This document shows, piece by piece, positions 37,158 to 45,739 of a stretch of 64,000 nt of DNA (its first letter is position 1; each line of letters begins with the position of its first letter). Both the position numbers and the translations under genes were made by a program. Below the pieces are notes generated by a model. That model did no database searches. It was not told where the DNA came from and saw only the letters and a program-made list of their open reading frames with translations. The stretch comes from Corynebacterium tuberculostearicum (GTDB taxonomy: Bacteria > Actinomycetota > Actinomycetes > Mycobacteriales > Mycobacteriaceae). Location of the stretch: NCBI RefSeq assembly GCF_030506365.1, contig NZ_CP073092.1, forward strand, positions 434,001 through 498,000. Direction: 5' to 3'.

Positions 37158-37469
37158 TCACTGACTGCCGTATCGGTTGCTGCGATGGTAAGGCCACAAG
37201 GCCTTGCCTGTAGTGACCTCGATATTGGCAATGACACGTCCCGTCGGGATCATCTCGCCGCGGATGATTCGGGTGATGGTGGAGGCGGGGATACCGCAGG
37301 CATCAGCCAAGTGCTTGGCACTGGGGTAGCTCCCGTTCAGGGTGAGCTGCTGGACGTTGCGGGCAAAGTCCTGCAATTTCCGCATGACCGGATCGTGGGC
37401 CTCGATATGGGCATTAGGCCAGTTGGCGTAACGCCTGACCGGAGCTTCGGCGGGAAGGTCGGAAGCCAC
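37158..37469 (-). CDS. XRE-type helix-turn-helix regulator
   Basis: 103 residues starting at GTG 37469 with AAAGGAAG upstream. The helix-turn-helix is readable in the centre: YPSAKHLADACGIPASTITR, followed by IIRGEMIPTGRVIANIEVTT. This order (helix, tight turn, recognition helix, then a helix with G-x-x-P) is the XRE/Cro pattern. It is divergent from recombinase-like gene 2 with only 69 bp between starts. That makes it the likely local regulator and a candidate to bind the palindromic operators; this link is inference. Confidence 0.75.
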   Translation of the reverse strand: MASDLPAEAPVRRYANWPNAHIEAHDPVMRKLQDFARNVQQLTLNGSYPSAKHLADACGIPASTITRIIRGEMIPTGRVIANIEVTTGKALWPYHRSNRYGSQ

Positions 37470-37538
37470 GAGACCACTTCCTTTGAACCAGATGAAAAAG
37501 ACGAACCACCTCAGTCTAAATACAGTGAGGTCTACGCT

Positions 37539-38519
37539 GTGATCGACACACTGACGACACGCGGATTACTCCCACCCACAACTCCTACCGTTGAGCGCAA
37601 CCGCGAGCGAGTACTCGCGACATACTTTTGCTACATGCGCGATCGCTGGTACGACGACATCGACGTGGATGGTTGCATCTACCTGCTGCGCGATGGCGGG
37701 AAGATCCGCACCTACCTACAAGCCCGTACAGAAGATTTATCCAAGCCCAGCCTCAACGCCACCCGTCGGATCCTTAACCGCTGCGCAAGCCATGTCATTG
37801 GCCTCAAAGGCGCACTGGAGTGGGCAGAAGAATTGCCGGAGGTCTTTTATCCGGCAGCTAAGGCCCCGCGCCGCGCCTACAACGCCAGCGAACTTATCCG
37901 CATTGATGATTGGGTTCACTCCCGCCCGCGCCGCTCGTCGCGGCGCGTGGCCTGCATCATCGTGTCACTGGCCCTGGGTGCTGGCATGTCCACCGAGGAA
38001 ATCTATCACTGCCGCTATGGCGACTTCACCGACTTTGGCGCGGTACTAGCAGTTCGTGCTCGTGGTGGTCGTGGTATTACGCCGCGTACCGTTCCGCTCA
38101 CGGCACCTTTTGACGACCTCATGCGCCAGGTGCTTGATGGTGTGGGCGAGGATCGCAGGGACGAACCACTTGTCAAGCCCAACTCAGCGCGCCGCCGCAA
38201 TGACGCCACAGGCCCGCACCTCATATCTGACTTCATTCACAAAACCAGCGAAAACCCATCGAGTACCGGCCTTGCCCCGACACTTCCTAGGCTGCGCTAT
38301 ACCTGGATCGCCGACCATGCCGCCGAGCGCGTTGACTTTAACCACCTGATCTATGCCACCGGAAGCATCCAGCCGTTCACCCACACTTTTCGGAACATGA
38401 TAATCGAATCCGGCGCACTGACTGAGGTCGAGTACCGCGAGTGGGCCAAGGGCAACAGGGACGAACCAGACTACCCGCCGCTTCGAGTCGTCGAACCGAG
38501 AGCAGGAGGCGAAGTCTAG
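37539..38519 (+). CDS. Tyrosine-recombinase-like protein 2, catalytic residues lost
   Basis: 326 residues from GTG 37539 (GAGG 8 nt upstream). The frame is open to 37071, but that extension would run antisense through the XRE gene. The chosen start gives nearly the same length as recombinase-like protein 1. The fold is the same: LALGAGMSTEEIYHCRYGDF aligns with box I of protein 1, but the invariant Arg is Ser. TLPRLRYTWIADHAAERVDF aligns with box II and keeps that Arg. The nucleophile region (TGSIQPFTHTFRNMI) has no Tyr at the expected place. It is probably a structural partner, not an enzyme. It contains three copies of the island motif and is followed without a gap by the DDE gene. Confidence 0.7.
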   Translation: MIDTLTTRGLLPPTTPTVERNRERVLATYFCYMRDRWYDDIDVDGCIYLLRDGGKIRTYLQARTEDLSKPSLNATRRILNRCASHVIGLKGALEWAEELPEVFYPAAKAPRRAYNASELIRIDDWVHSRPRRSSRRVACIIVSLALGAGMSTEEIYHCRYGDFTDFGAVLAVRARGGRGITPRTVPLTAPFDDLMRQVLDGVGEDRRDEPLVKPNSARRRNDATGPHLISDFIHKTSENPSSTGLAPTLPRLRYTWIADHAAERVDFNHLIYATGSIQPFTHTFRNMIIESGALTEVEYREWAKGNRDEPDYPPLRVVEPRAGGEV

Positions 38520-40286
38520 GTGGCCCACTTCAACACCACACCCACCCCGCTGCTTCGCCTGGACGGAGCTAGCGTCTCTTGGGCATTGACCATCATCGAC
38601 CGCACCGACATATGCCACCATCTTGACACCTGGCGGCGCGTAGACGGCTACGACCCCACCAAAGGAGGCAGGCCCAAATCCGTTAACGACCGCACCATCC
38701 TCGCGCTCTACCTGATTCTGGCGCGCTCTGGTCAACCCATGCACTTGACCACCATGACGACGCTCCTGGCCTCGCCTGATACGACAGACAAGGCTTTAGA
38801 ACTCCTTAACCTGCCCAGCCGCGATAGGGCACGACGGGTAGGTGACTCTTACGCAACCCAGCACAACAACTGGTACCACCGCCTGTGGCGCGCGCTGCAC
38901 AGCTTCCTTGATGTCGTTGACCCATTCGACAACATCCCGCATCGCGCCAGGCTTACCCGTGCTGAATTCAACCGGCTGATGGACGAACAAGACCCTGAGC
39001 GCCGCGAGGAAAAATGGCAGCGCGCCACCTACGTGTTCAATGAGCTGGTTATGGCTAGCACTCAGGACATGCCCGAAGAATACCGAGCCAACTGGCAGGG
39101 AGACCTCACCCTAGACGGAACACTTATTCCAGGCGTGCGCCGTGGAAACAACCGCTGGACGAACAGGCCGGACGATCTCATGTCCTCCGAGCCGGAGGCA
39201 GGCTGGTACTCCCGTGACGAGCGACAGGAAACACATGGCGAATCAAAGCGTCGGAGAAACGCCAAGCATGTCTGGGGCTGGGAGGCCACACTTGTTGCCG
39301 GAGTCATCCGCGACCAAGGCCCCTATGCTCAACCGCACCTGATTATGGGCATGGCTTTCGACCGGCCCAGCCACAACCCTGCGATCCGTGGGTTGGAAGC
39401 CATGCGGCATTTAGCGGAAGATCCTGAGACACCTAAGGGCATAGCGGTGGGCGATCGTGCGTACTTCGCGGTGGCTAAGACCAAAGACTTCCATGAACCA
39501 CTGCGTAAAAAGGGATACACGCTGGTGGGAGACTACAAAACCAACCAGCTGGGAAAGCGCGGATCCTATGAAACCATGGGGTTAGTTGAAGGTCACTGGT
39601 ATTGTCCTGCCATGCCGAAACCTCTGGTGGAAGCCACCGAAGACTTCTATGCCGGACGTATTGATGAGGCCACCTACAACCAGCGGATCAACGAGCGCCG
39701 CGCCTTTGCCATGCGGCGAAAAGGCAAGGTTCTCCCCGGTGAGAGTCAGAGGTTTATGTGTCCAGGACGAGGTAAAGGAAAGACACTGGCATGTCCCTTG
39801 GTGGAAAAGAGTCAGCGCCAGGACGCGAGAGACAGAGGACTACCCTCTATCTCCGGGCCAAATCTATCTACTGCGCGCAAGGCAAAAGGCAAGTGCTGCA
39901 CTAATAAGGACTCGGTAACCATCCCTAATAAAGAGGGAATGCGCTACCGACAGACTGGCCCTGCTTTTAAGACACCGGAATGGAAGAAAGTGTATGGCAC
40001 GTGGCGCAACGTGATTGAAACGCGCAACGACTATGTGAAGAACAATCGCGGCGGTGCTGCTATTGGTGACCATACGAGAAGACCTGTACGCGATTTTGCT
40101 GCGGCCTTCTTCTATACAGCTCTTGGTGTGGTTGCGGCCAATGTATCTATGATTCGGCGTTTTCTTGGCCGGGTGGAAAGGGACGAAAAGACCCCGCCAC
40201 CTGGCACGCGAGATCCGCATCCGCCGCGCGATCCGGCGCGCGAGAAGGCAAGCCCGAACGCGCCGCCTGCGCGCGAGGCAGCTTAA
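38520..40286 (+). CDS. DDE transposase-like protein (IS4-type YREK signature)
   Basis: 588 residues from GTG 38520, directly after the stop of the previous gene; AGGAGG lies 10 nt upstream. The N-terminal helical region (SVNDRTILALYLILARSGQP) resembles transposase DNA-binding segments. The RNase H-like core shows the first Asp in GDLTLDGTLIPGV, the second in GIAVGDRAYFAVAKTKDFHE, and the third acidic residue in YGTWRNVIETRNDYVKNN. That last block fits Y-x3-R-x3-E-x6-K, the YREK signature of IS4-like enzymes. A Cys pair region (MCPGRGKGKTLACPL) may bind zinc. No terminal repeats of a simple IS flank this gene alone; it seems to belong to the recombinase operon. Confidence 0.7.
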   Translation: MAHFNTTPTPLLRLDGASVSWALTIIDRTDICHHLDTWRRVDGYDPTKGGRPKSVNDRTILALYLILARSGQPMHLTTMTTLLASPDTTDKALELLNLPSRDRARRVGDSYATQHNNWYHRLWRALHSFLDVVDPFDNIPHRARLTRAEFNRLMDEQDPERREEKWQRATYVFNELVMASTQDMPEEYRANWQGDLTLDGTLIPGVRRGNNRWTNRPDDLMSSEPEAGWYSRDERQETHGESKRRRNAKHVWGWEATLVAGVIRDQGPYAQPHLIMGMAFDRPSHNPAIRGLEAMRHLAEDPETPKGIAVGDRAYFAVAKTKDFHEPLRKKGYTLVGDYKTNQLGKRGSYETMGLVEGHWYCPAMPKPLVEATEDFYAGRIDEATYNQRINERRAFAMRRKGKVLPGESQRFMCPGRGKGKTLACPLVEKSQRQDARDRGLPSISGPNLSTARKAKGKCCTNKDSVTIPNKEGMRYRQTGPAFKTPEWKKVYGTWRNVIETRNDYVKNNRGGAAIGDHTRRPVRDFAAAFFYTALGVVAANVSMIRRFLGRVERDEKTPPPGTRDPHPPRDPAREKASPNAPPAREAA

Positions 40287-40505
40287 GACCAACTAAATAC
40301 TTTTATCCATCTAGATCGGAAAACCAATATGGGGTTCCGGGCTAGAAGTCGTTTTACAGGGGACGAACCATGCTGTGTTTGTTATTGGTCAACACCTGGA
40401 TCAGAGTGAAAACGACCAAACCCACCGCTTCTATGCGGTGGGTTTGTCTATGCGGAGCAGTTTCGCAAATGATTTAAGCTAGATTCGCAAAACCGTCCGG
40501 GCTGT
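40287..40505. other. Right margin of the island
   Basis: No supportable gene. Holds the outermost right island motif (GGGGACGAACCA, 40359-40370), a terminator-like hairpin and two CGCAAA half-sites (about 40463 and 40485). A 34-codon frame starts at the ATG overlapping the motif but has no convincing ribosome site. Confidence 0.5.
40418..40447 (+). terminator. Hairpin/terminator at the right end of the island
   Basis: AAACCCACCGC and GCGGTGGGTTT pair perfectly (11 bp) around TTCTAT, with a short T-run. Confidence 0.75.
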
Positions 40506-40582
<77 letters not shown>

Positions 40583-40660
40583 GCGTTCCGCCTTGAAAAG
40601 CGGTACCTGGATACTTTAACGCAAGCTGAGCGCAATCAACAAAACGGCAGGTGGCTGGGT

Positions 40661-41551
40661 TTAGTCCACCTCGGTGATTTTCAGCAGAGTGGCGGAAGGG
40701 CGGCAGAAGATGCGTACCGGGGCGAATTTGGAGGTGCCCAGACCATTGGAAACATGCATCTTCATCGGGCCGAAGTCGTGGAGGCCCTGCACGCGGTCGC
40801 GGTCGATGCCGCAATTGGTAACCAACGCCCGGGAGCCGGGCAGGCAGATTTGGCCGCCGTGAGTGTGGCCGGACAGGGAAAGTTGGTAGCCATCGGCCGC
40901 GAACTTTTCCAGCACGCGGGGCTCGGGGGCATGGAGGAGCGCCAGGGACAAGTCGGCGTCCTCGTTGGGCGGGCCGGCGATTTCGGAGTAGTCATCCAGA
41001 TCGTGGTGCGGATCGTCCACGCCGGCGGCGGCAAGGCGGACATTGCCTACCTTGAATTCATGCCGAGCCTGGTTGGCATCGTGCCAGCCGTGCTCCAAGA
41101 AGGCGGCGCGCATACCGCGCCACGGCAAATCCACATAGGAAGGCTCGCGCTTTTTGCCCAGCAGGTACTTGAAAGGGTTGACCGGCTGCGGTGCCCAGTA
41201 ATCATTGGTGCCGAAGACGAAGAGGCCGGGGCGGGCCAGCAAAGGGCCGAGAGCGCGCAACGTATCGGGAACGGCCTGCTGGTCGGAGAGATTATCGCCA
41301 GTGTTGACCACGAGGTCCGGCTCTAGGGCGTCGAGGGCAGAAACCCAGGCAATCTTGGTCTCCTGGCCGGGGATCATATGCAGATCGGACAGATGCAGCA
41401 GCCGAAATTCCGGCTTACCGCGCAGCGTGCCCTTGGGTAGGAGGGGGAGCGTATATTCCTTGAGCTCGAATTTGGTCAGTTCGCTATAGCCCCATGCCGC
41501 GGCGCCCAGGCCGGCAGCGGTGAGGCCGCCAAGAATACGTAAAAGTTTCAC
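40661..41551 (-). CDS. Metallophosphoesterase (YkuE-like), membrane-anchored
   Basis: 296 residues from GTG 41551, which has TAGTGT 7 nt upstream; GTG 41560 is the alternative. One N-terminal hydrophobic segment (LLRILGGLTAAGLGAAAWGY) anchors it. The calcineurin-like metal motifs are all there: LLHLSDLHMIPGQE (D-x-H), VVNTGDNLSD (GD), VFGTNDYW in place of GNHD, LALLHAPEP, and LSGHTHGGQICLPG (GHTH). Substrates in this family include phospholipid headgroups and UDP-linked sugars; none can be chosen here. It is co-directional with the tRNA and divergent from the yqeY-like gene. Confidence 0.9.
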   Translation of the reverse strand: MKLLRILGGLTAAGLGAAAWGYSELTKFELKEYTLPLLPKGTLRGKPEFRLLHLSDLHMIPGQETKIAWVSALDALEPDLVVNTGDNLSDQQAVPDTLRALGPLLARPGLFVFGTNDYWAPQPVNPFKYLLGKKREPSYVDLPWRGMRAAFLEHGWHDANQARHEFKVGNVRLAAAGVDDPHHDLDDYSEIAGPPNEDADLSLALLHAPEPRVLEKFAADGYQLSLSGHTHGGQICLPGSRALVTNCGIDRDRVQGLHDFGPMKMHVSNGLGTSKFAPVRIFCRPSATLLKITEVD

Positions 41552-41584
41552 GGCTACCACACTACCTGGCGTACATTGATAGGC

Positions 41585-42049
41585 ATGAGCGAGCTAAAGC
41601 AAACCATCCGTGCAGATCTGAAAACCGCAATGAAGGCCAAGGAGAAGCAGCGCACCAGCGCCATCCGCGCCTTGCTGGCTGCCATCCAGGCCGAGGAGAC
41701 TAATGGCTCCCGGCATGAGCTGGAGGACGCCGATATCCTCAAGGTGATTGCGCGTGAAATCAAAAAGCGCCGCGAGTCCGCCGAGGTCTATGAGGAAAAC
41801 GGCCGTCCGGAGCTGGCGGAAGCCGAGCTTGCCGACGTCCCCTTCTTCGAGGCCTACCAACCCCGCCAGCTGGACGAGTCCGAGCTTAAGGCCCTAGTGA
41901 AGGAATCTATCGCGGAGGTTGAGGCCGAAAACGGCGAAGCACCCACCATGAAGCAGATGGGTGCAGTAATGAAGGTGGCCAATGCCAAGGCCGCCGGCCA
42001 GGCGGATGGCAAGCGCCTGTCCGCTGAGGTCAAGTCCCAGCTGAGCTAA
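41585..42049 (+). CDS. GatB/YqeY domain-containing protein
   Basis: 154 residues from ATG 41585 (TACATT 7 nt upstream). It is the free-standing YqeY module homologous to the C-terminal domain of the amidotransferase GatB: LKQTIRADLKTAMKAKEKQR at the N terminus, TSAIRALLAAIQAEE, then IAREIKKRRESAEVYEENGR, LADVPFFEAYQPRQLDESEL and the tail helix MKQMGAVMKVANAKAAGQAD. The length is typical. Such domains bind tRNA-like elbows; the stand-alone role is not established. Confidence 0.93.
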   Translation: MSELKQTIRADLKTAMKAKEKQRTSAIRALLAAIQAEETNGSRHELEDADILKVIAREIKKRRESAEVYEENGRPELAEAELADVPFFEAYQPRQLDESELKALVKESIAEVEAENGEAPTMKQMGAVMKVANAKAAGQADGKRLSAEVKSQLS

Positions 42050-42076
42050 AGCGGGCCAGACCGCAACGGCCGAGGC

Positions 42077-44590
42077 CTAGCGGCCAAGGAGGCTGCGGAC
42101 GTCGTTGGCAAAGCTATCGATGTCCTCTTGGCGGATGCCAAAGTCTTCCGGCGAGAACCCGCCGCCGGTATCGGTACCGCCACCGCCGTTGCCCGTTCTG
42201 CCGCCTGTGTCGCCAGTCGAGCGGCCCGGGCTCGTAGCACCGTCGGCATTACCGCCGCCGGTGCTATTTTGTGCGCCGGTGGAGTTGGCGTCGGCCACGC
42301 CGGAGGAGGGGGATTGGGAGGCCCCGGCGCCGTCGGAAAGCTGCAGCGTAATCTCCGCACCCTTCTTCTTGCCGTCCTTGCCGGTAATCGCGCGAACCAC
42401 GCGGCCATAAGGAACATTGCCGCCAATGACCCGGGAGGTCTTGACCACGTAGCCCTTGGACTCCAAGGTCTGGCGGGCCTCGGCCTCGGACTTGCCGCGC
42501 AGGCTATCAAGGGTCTTATCGGCCGTGGTGCCGTTGTCGTACTTCTTGTTGTAATTCGGCAGCCCGGCCTTGGTGGCTATCGGCAGCTGCGTAGCCATGC
42601 TGAAGAAGGTCTGCGCCGGCTCCAAGCCGCCGTAGAGATTGCCCCAACCCGCGCACTGGCGCACCGGCCCGGTACACAGCGGGACGGTGGAGGTGCCATC
42701 GTTATAGATATACGGCGCGGCGGAAATGCCCTCGTTGAATCCCAAGAATGCGGAGGACTGGTTGGACTCGGTGGTACCGGTCTTGGCCGCGATTGGGCTG
42801 GAATAACCGGCCGCTTGGGCGGCATCCTTGGCGGTGCCTTGCTTTGCGTCCTCGGACAGGGCATTGCTCATCGCGCGGGCAACGTCCTTATCAACGGCCT
42901 GCTCGCACGGGGTTTCCTTGAGATAGACCTCGTTGCCTTCCTTATCCGTGACCTGGGAGATGGGGTTGGGCTCGCACCACTTGCCATCGGCGGCCAGCGT
43001 GGCACCCACATTGGAAAGCTCCAGCGGGTTGACCTGGTCCGGGCCCAAGGTGAAGGAGCCGGAGTTGGCGTCCTTGGTGTGCTGGGCAATCGAGGTGTCT
43101 TTATCAAAGCTGCCCTTGTCATCGTAGGAGCGCAGGCCCAAACGCACGGCCATATCGACGATGGGTGCCACGCCTACCTGCTCCGTGAGCTTGATAAACG
43201 GCGTATTGGGGGAGTGTGCCAGCGCTTCCTGCAGCGTCATCGTGGCCTTATAGGCACCAGCGTTTTCCACGCAGTAGCGGTCCGCCGGGCAGCCGGCGGC
43301 GCCGCCATGACCCAGGCCCTCCGCCTCGTAGCGGGTCGGCACATCCACGGTGTTTTTAATGCCATAGCCCGCTTCGAGCGCGGCCGCGGCGGTAAAAACC
43401 TTGAAGACGGAACCTGCGCCGTTGCCCACCAAGGAGTAGGGCTGTGGCAGGATGGTCTCATTCTTATCAAGGTCCAGGCCATAGTCGCGCGAGGAGACCA
43501 TAGCCAGCACCTTGCGATCCGATCTGCCCGGCTTGATGACGTTCATGACTTCAGCCACGCCCTGGGCATCCGGGTTGGTATGGCTTTGGACGGACTCGAG
43601 GGCTTTATCCTGCACCGTTGGGTCCAGTGTGGTTTTGATGGTGTAGCCACCGCGCGCCAGCTGCTCCTCGCTAATGCCCTTCTTATCCAGGTATTTCAAT
43701 ACATAATCACAGAAGAAACCGCGGTCGCCGGCGCCGATGCAGCCATTGGCCAGCGTATTGGGCTTCTTGCCGACGCCCAGCTTCTCCCCCTTATACTTAT
43801 CCGCTTCCTGCTGCTTGATATGGCCGTTATCCGCCATGGATTGCAGGACCAGGTTGCGCCGGTCGGTTACTTCCTCGGCGTTGGTATAGGGGTTGAGGCG
43901 TTCAGAGGATTGGACCATGCCGGCCAGCATCGCTGCCTGCGGCACCGTGAGCTCGGAAGCATGCGTGCCAAAGTAGGTGCGGGCCGCCGCCTCGACGCCG
44001 TAGGCATGGTTACCAAAAGACACCAGGTTGAGATAATTGGTGAGGATGTCATCCTTATCCAATTCCTCATCCATCTTGGTGGCCATGCGCATCTCGCGCA
44101 GCTTGCGGGCCGCGGATTGTTCGGTGGCCGCGGCGCGCTCTTCATCGGTGGTGGCAGAGACTAGCAAGAGGTAGTTCTTGACGTACTGCTGATCGATGGT
44201 GGAAGCGCCCTGGGAGACGCCGCCCGACGTCAGGTTTGTCCACAGCGCGCGGAAGTTTCCCTGGAAGTCCACGCCTTCGTGATCATAAAAGCGCTCGTCT
44301 TCAATGGAGACGATGGCGTTTTTCATGGCCTTAGAGATCTTCTTGCTTTCCACCGGGTGGCGGCGTTGGCTGAAGACATAAGCCATGTCCTTGCCTTTGG
44401 CGTCTTTGATCGTGGTGACGCCTGGGATATTGCCGGCAGTCAGATCTTGCAGGTCAGATTGCATGGTTTCGTTAGTGCGGGCAATCGCCACGCCAGAAAT
44501 GCCCGCGAAGGGGGCAAGAGCCAGGGCGATGAGCGCGCCTACCAAGACCGTAGACAGGGCTATCTTGGCCAAAGATTTGATGACAGTCAC
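42077..44590 (-). CDS. Class A penicillin-binding protein (transglycosylase/transpeptidase) with PASTA domain
   Basis: 837 residues. N-terminal membrane helix (about 12-35), then glycosyltransferase 51: SIEDERFYDHEGVDFQGNFR and GASTIDQQYVKNYLL with the catalytic Glu. Next is the transpeptidase with S-x-x-K in GAGSVFKVFTAAAA, S-x-N in ALAHSPNTPF and KTG in IAAKTGTTESNQSS. One PASTA domain (GKSEAEARQTLESKGYVVKT) and a Gly/Ser-rich tail ending VRSLLGR follow. It polymerises and cross-links peptidoglycan outside the membrane. The position beside the whiB-type gene matches corynebacterial PBP1a. The start is GTG. Confidence 0.93.
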   Translation of the reverse strand: MTVIKSLAKIALSTVLVGALIALALAPFAGISGVAIARTNETMQSDLQDLTAGNIPGVTTIKDAKGKDMAYVFSQRRHPVESKKISKAMKNAIVSIEDERFYDHEGVDFQGNFRALWTNLTSGGVSQGASTIDQQYVKNYLLLVSATTDEERAAATEQSAARKLREMRMATKMDEELDKDDILTNYLNLVSFGNHAYGVEAAARTYFGTHASELTVPQAAMLAGMVQSSERLNPYTNAEEVTDRRNLVLQSMADNGHIKQQEADKYKGEKLGVGKKPNTLANGCIGAGDRGFFCDYVLKYLDKKGISEEQLARGGYTIKTTLDPTVQDKALESVQSHTNPDAQGVAEVMNVIKPGRSDRKVLAMVSSRDYGLDLDKNETILPQPYSLVGNGAGSVFKVFTAAAALEAGYGIKNTVDVPTRYEAEGLGHGGAAGCPADRYCVENAGAYKATMTLQEALAHSPNTPFIKLTEQVGVAPIVDMAVRLGLRSYDDKGSFDKDTSIAQHTKDANSGSFTLGPDQVNPLELSNVGATLAADGKWCEPNPISQVTDKEGNEVYLKETPCEQAVDKDVARAMSNALSEDAKQGTAKDAAQAAGYSSPIAAKTGTTESNQSSAFLGFNEGISAAPYIYNDGTSTVPLCTGPVRQCAGWGNLYGGLEPAQTFFSMATQLPIATKAGLPNYNKKYDNGTTADKTLDSLRGKSEAEARQTLESKGYVVKTSRVIGGNVPYGRVVRAITGKDGKKKGAEITLQLSDGAGASQSPSSGVADANSTGAQNSTGGGNADGATSPGRSTGDTGGRTGNGGGGTDTGGGFSPEDFGIRQEDIDSFANDVRSLLGR

Positions 44591-44734
44591 GCCCCATACC
44601 CTACGTGGTCGCCCTTGGTAGGTGGAAGATCACTCGCACCCCCTAAAGTGTGACGTGTTAGACAATCTTCTACCAGGATGAATAGACTCAGATGCGTTAC
44701 ATAGTATTCCGTCTGGGAAGGAGCACACTCACCC

Positions 44735-45058
44735 ATGACCGTTCGTGTGAAGACTGCTGGAATGTCTAATACAGCCCGAAATCCCGAGCGTGGTGAGTGG
44801 GTCACCCAGGCCAAATGCCGCAAGGGCGACCCGGATGCCCTCTTCGTTCGCGGTGCGGAACAGCGCAAGGCGGCCGTCATTTGCCGCCACTGCCCGGTAC
44901 TGACCGAATGCCGCGCTGACGCCCTAGATAATCGCGTCGAGTTCGGTGTGTGGGGCGGGCTGACCGAGCGCCAGCGCCGAGCCCTGCTGCGCAAGAACCC
45001 CCACATCACGGATTGGGCCCACTACTTGGCCCAGGGTGGCGAGCTCGTCGGGATTTAA
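44735..45058 (+). CDS. whcA: WhiB-family iron-sulfur regulator WhcA
   Basis: 107 residues. Four Cys ligate a redox-sensitive 4Fe-4S cluster: AKCRKGD, ICRHCPVLTEC (C-x2-C-x5-C). The G-V-W-G-G-L turn and the basic C-terminal DNA-binding helix follow (EFGVWGGLTERQRRALLRKN). WhcA-type proteins regulate oxidative-stress genes. Divergent pbp and whcA genes match the arrangement in corynebacteria, which supports the symbol. An in-frame ATG nine codons later is a possible alternative start. Confidence 0.88.
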   Translation: MTVRVKTAGMSNTARNPERGEWVTQAKCRKGDPDALFVRGAEQRKAAVICRHCPVLTECRADALDNRVEFGVWGGLTERQRRALLRKNPHITDWAHYLAQGGELVGI

Positions 45059-45103
45059 GAATTTAGACGGCGTGGGGCGTATTTAATAGTTAGAATGGGC
45101 CCC

Positions 45104-45262
45104 ATGACTAAATGGGAATACGCAACCGCACCTGTCCTTACCCACGCCACCAAGCAGATCCTCGATTCTTGGGGTGAAGATGGCTGGGAACTGGTCACCG
45201 TCACCCCAGGTCCTAACCCGGAAAACGTTGTGGCCTACTTCAAGCGCGAGGTGGCAGAGTAA
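45104..45262 (+). CDS. DUF4177-type small protein
   Basis: 52 residues: MTKWEYATAPVLTHATKQIL, DSWGEDGWELVTVTPGPNPE, NVVAYFKREVAE. W-E-Y near the start, the L-x-x-x-G-x-x-GWELV core and the final Y-F-K-R strand are the DUF4177 pattern. The start is leaderless (TAGAAT, 7 nt, ATG). The stop TAA is followed directly by the ATG of the RidA gene (TAAATG), so the two are coupled. Function unknown. Confidence 0.9.
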   Translation: MTKWEYATAPVLTHATKQILDSWGEDGWELVTVTPGPNPENVVAYFKREVAE

Positions 45263-45721
45263 ATGGGCTTTCATGCTCGCTTGCGGGAGTTGGGGTATGA
45301 GCTACCGGGCGTCGCCAAGCCGCTAGCTTCCTATGTGTCGGCCGTGCGCGTGGGTGATCAGGTCTGGACCTCTGGCCAGCTTCCCCTCGTAGAGGGTTCC
45401 TTGCCGCTCACCGGCAAGGTTGGCGCCGATCTCACCACGGAACAAGCCCAAGAACAGGCACGCATCGCGGCGCTGAATGCTCTTGCCGCTATCGATGCCG
45501 AAGTTGGCCTGGACAATATCTCCCGCGTGGTAAAAATCGTGGGGTTTGTGGCCTCCGATCCGGCCTATGCAGACCAACCGGTAGTTATCAATGGTGCCTC
45601 TGATTTCATCGGTGAGGTCTTTGGGGATGCTGGAACGCATGCCCGCTCCGCCGTGGGCGTGGCTGCGTTGCCTAAAAACGCCCCGGTAGAGATCGAACTA
45701 ATCGTAGAAATTGCTGCTTGA
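45263..45721 (+). CDS. RidA/YjgF family protein
   Basis: 152 residues, of the longer RidA subgroup. YVSAVRVGDQVWTSGQLPLV is the N-terminal strand pair. EQARIAALNALAAIDAEVGL and SRVVKIVGFVASDPAYADQP follow, and AGTHARSAVGVAALPKNAPV carries the invariant Arg that in canonical RidA binds the substrate carboxylate; the final strand is VEIELIVEIAA. RidA deaminates reactive enamines and imines from PLP enzymes; that activity is family knowledge. It is the second gene of a DUF4177-RidA-MBL run. Confidence 0.93.
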   Translation: MGFHARLRELGYELPGVAKPLASYVSAVRVGDQVWTSGQLPLVEGSLPLTGKVGADLTTEQAQEQARIAALNALAAIDAEVGLDNISRVVKIVGFVASDPAYADQPVVINGASDFIGEVFGDAGTHARSAVGVAALPKNAPVEIELIVEIAA

Positions 45722-45739
45722 TCGGATAGGCTAGTAACT

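Larger units (their letters stand above)
33678..40370. repeat. Dispersed GGGACGAACCA motif defining an island
   Basis: Exact 11-mers occur in inverted orientation at 33678 and 34728, and in direct orientation at 36991, 38158, 38458 and 40360. The outermost two are extended to 12 identical bases (33678-33689 and 40359-40370) and face each other as inverted repeats. Variants with one or more changes lie at 35279 (inverted, overlapping the start codon of the unknown protein), 35685 (inverted), 37498 (direct) and 40180 (direct). Three copies are between genes and three inside genes, where they encode Arg-Asp-Glu-Pro. No exact copy was seen outside this interval. Confidence 0.75.

Noticed and set aside
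37071..37538. 5' extension of recombinase-like gene 2
   Set aside because: Would run antisense through the XRE gene; the shorter start gives a length equal to recombinase-like protein 1 and has a ribosome site.
42128..44164. 678-codon plus-strand open frame
   Set aside because: It lies entirely antisense to the class A PBP gene, has Gly/Ala/His-rich composition typical of reverse frames in GC-rich DNA, and shows no domain.
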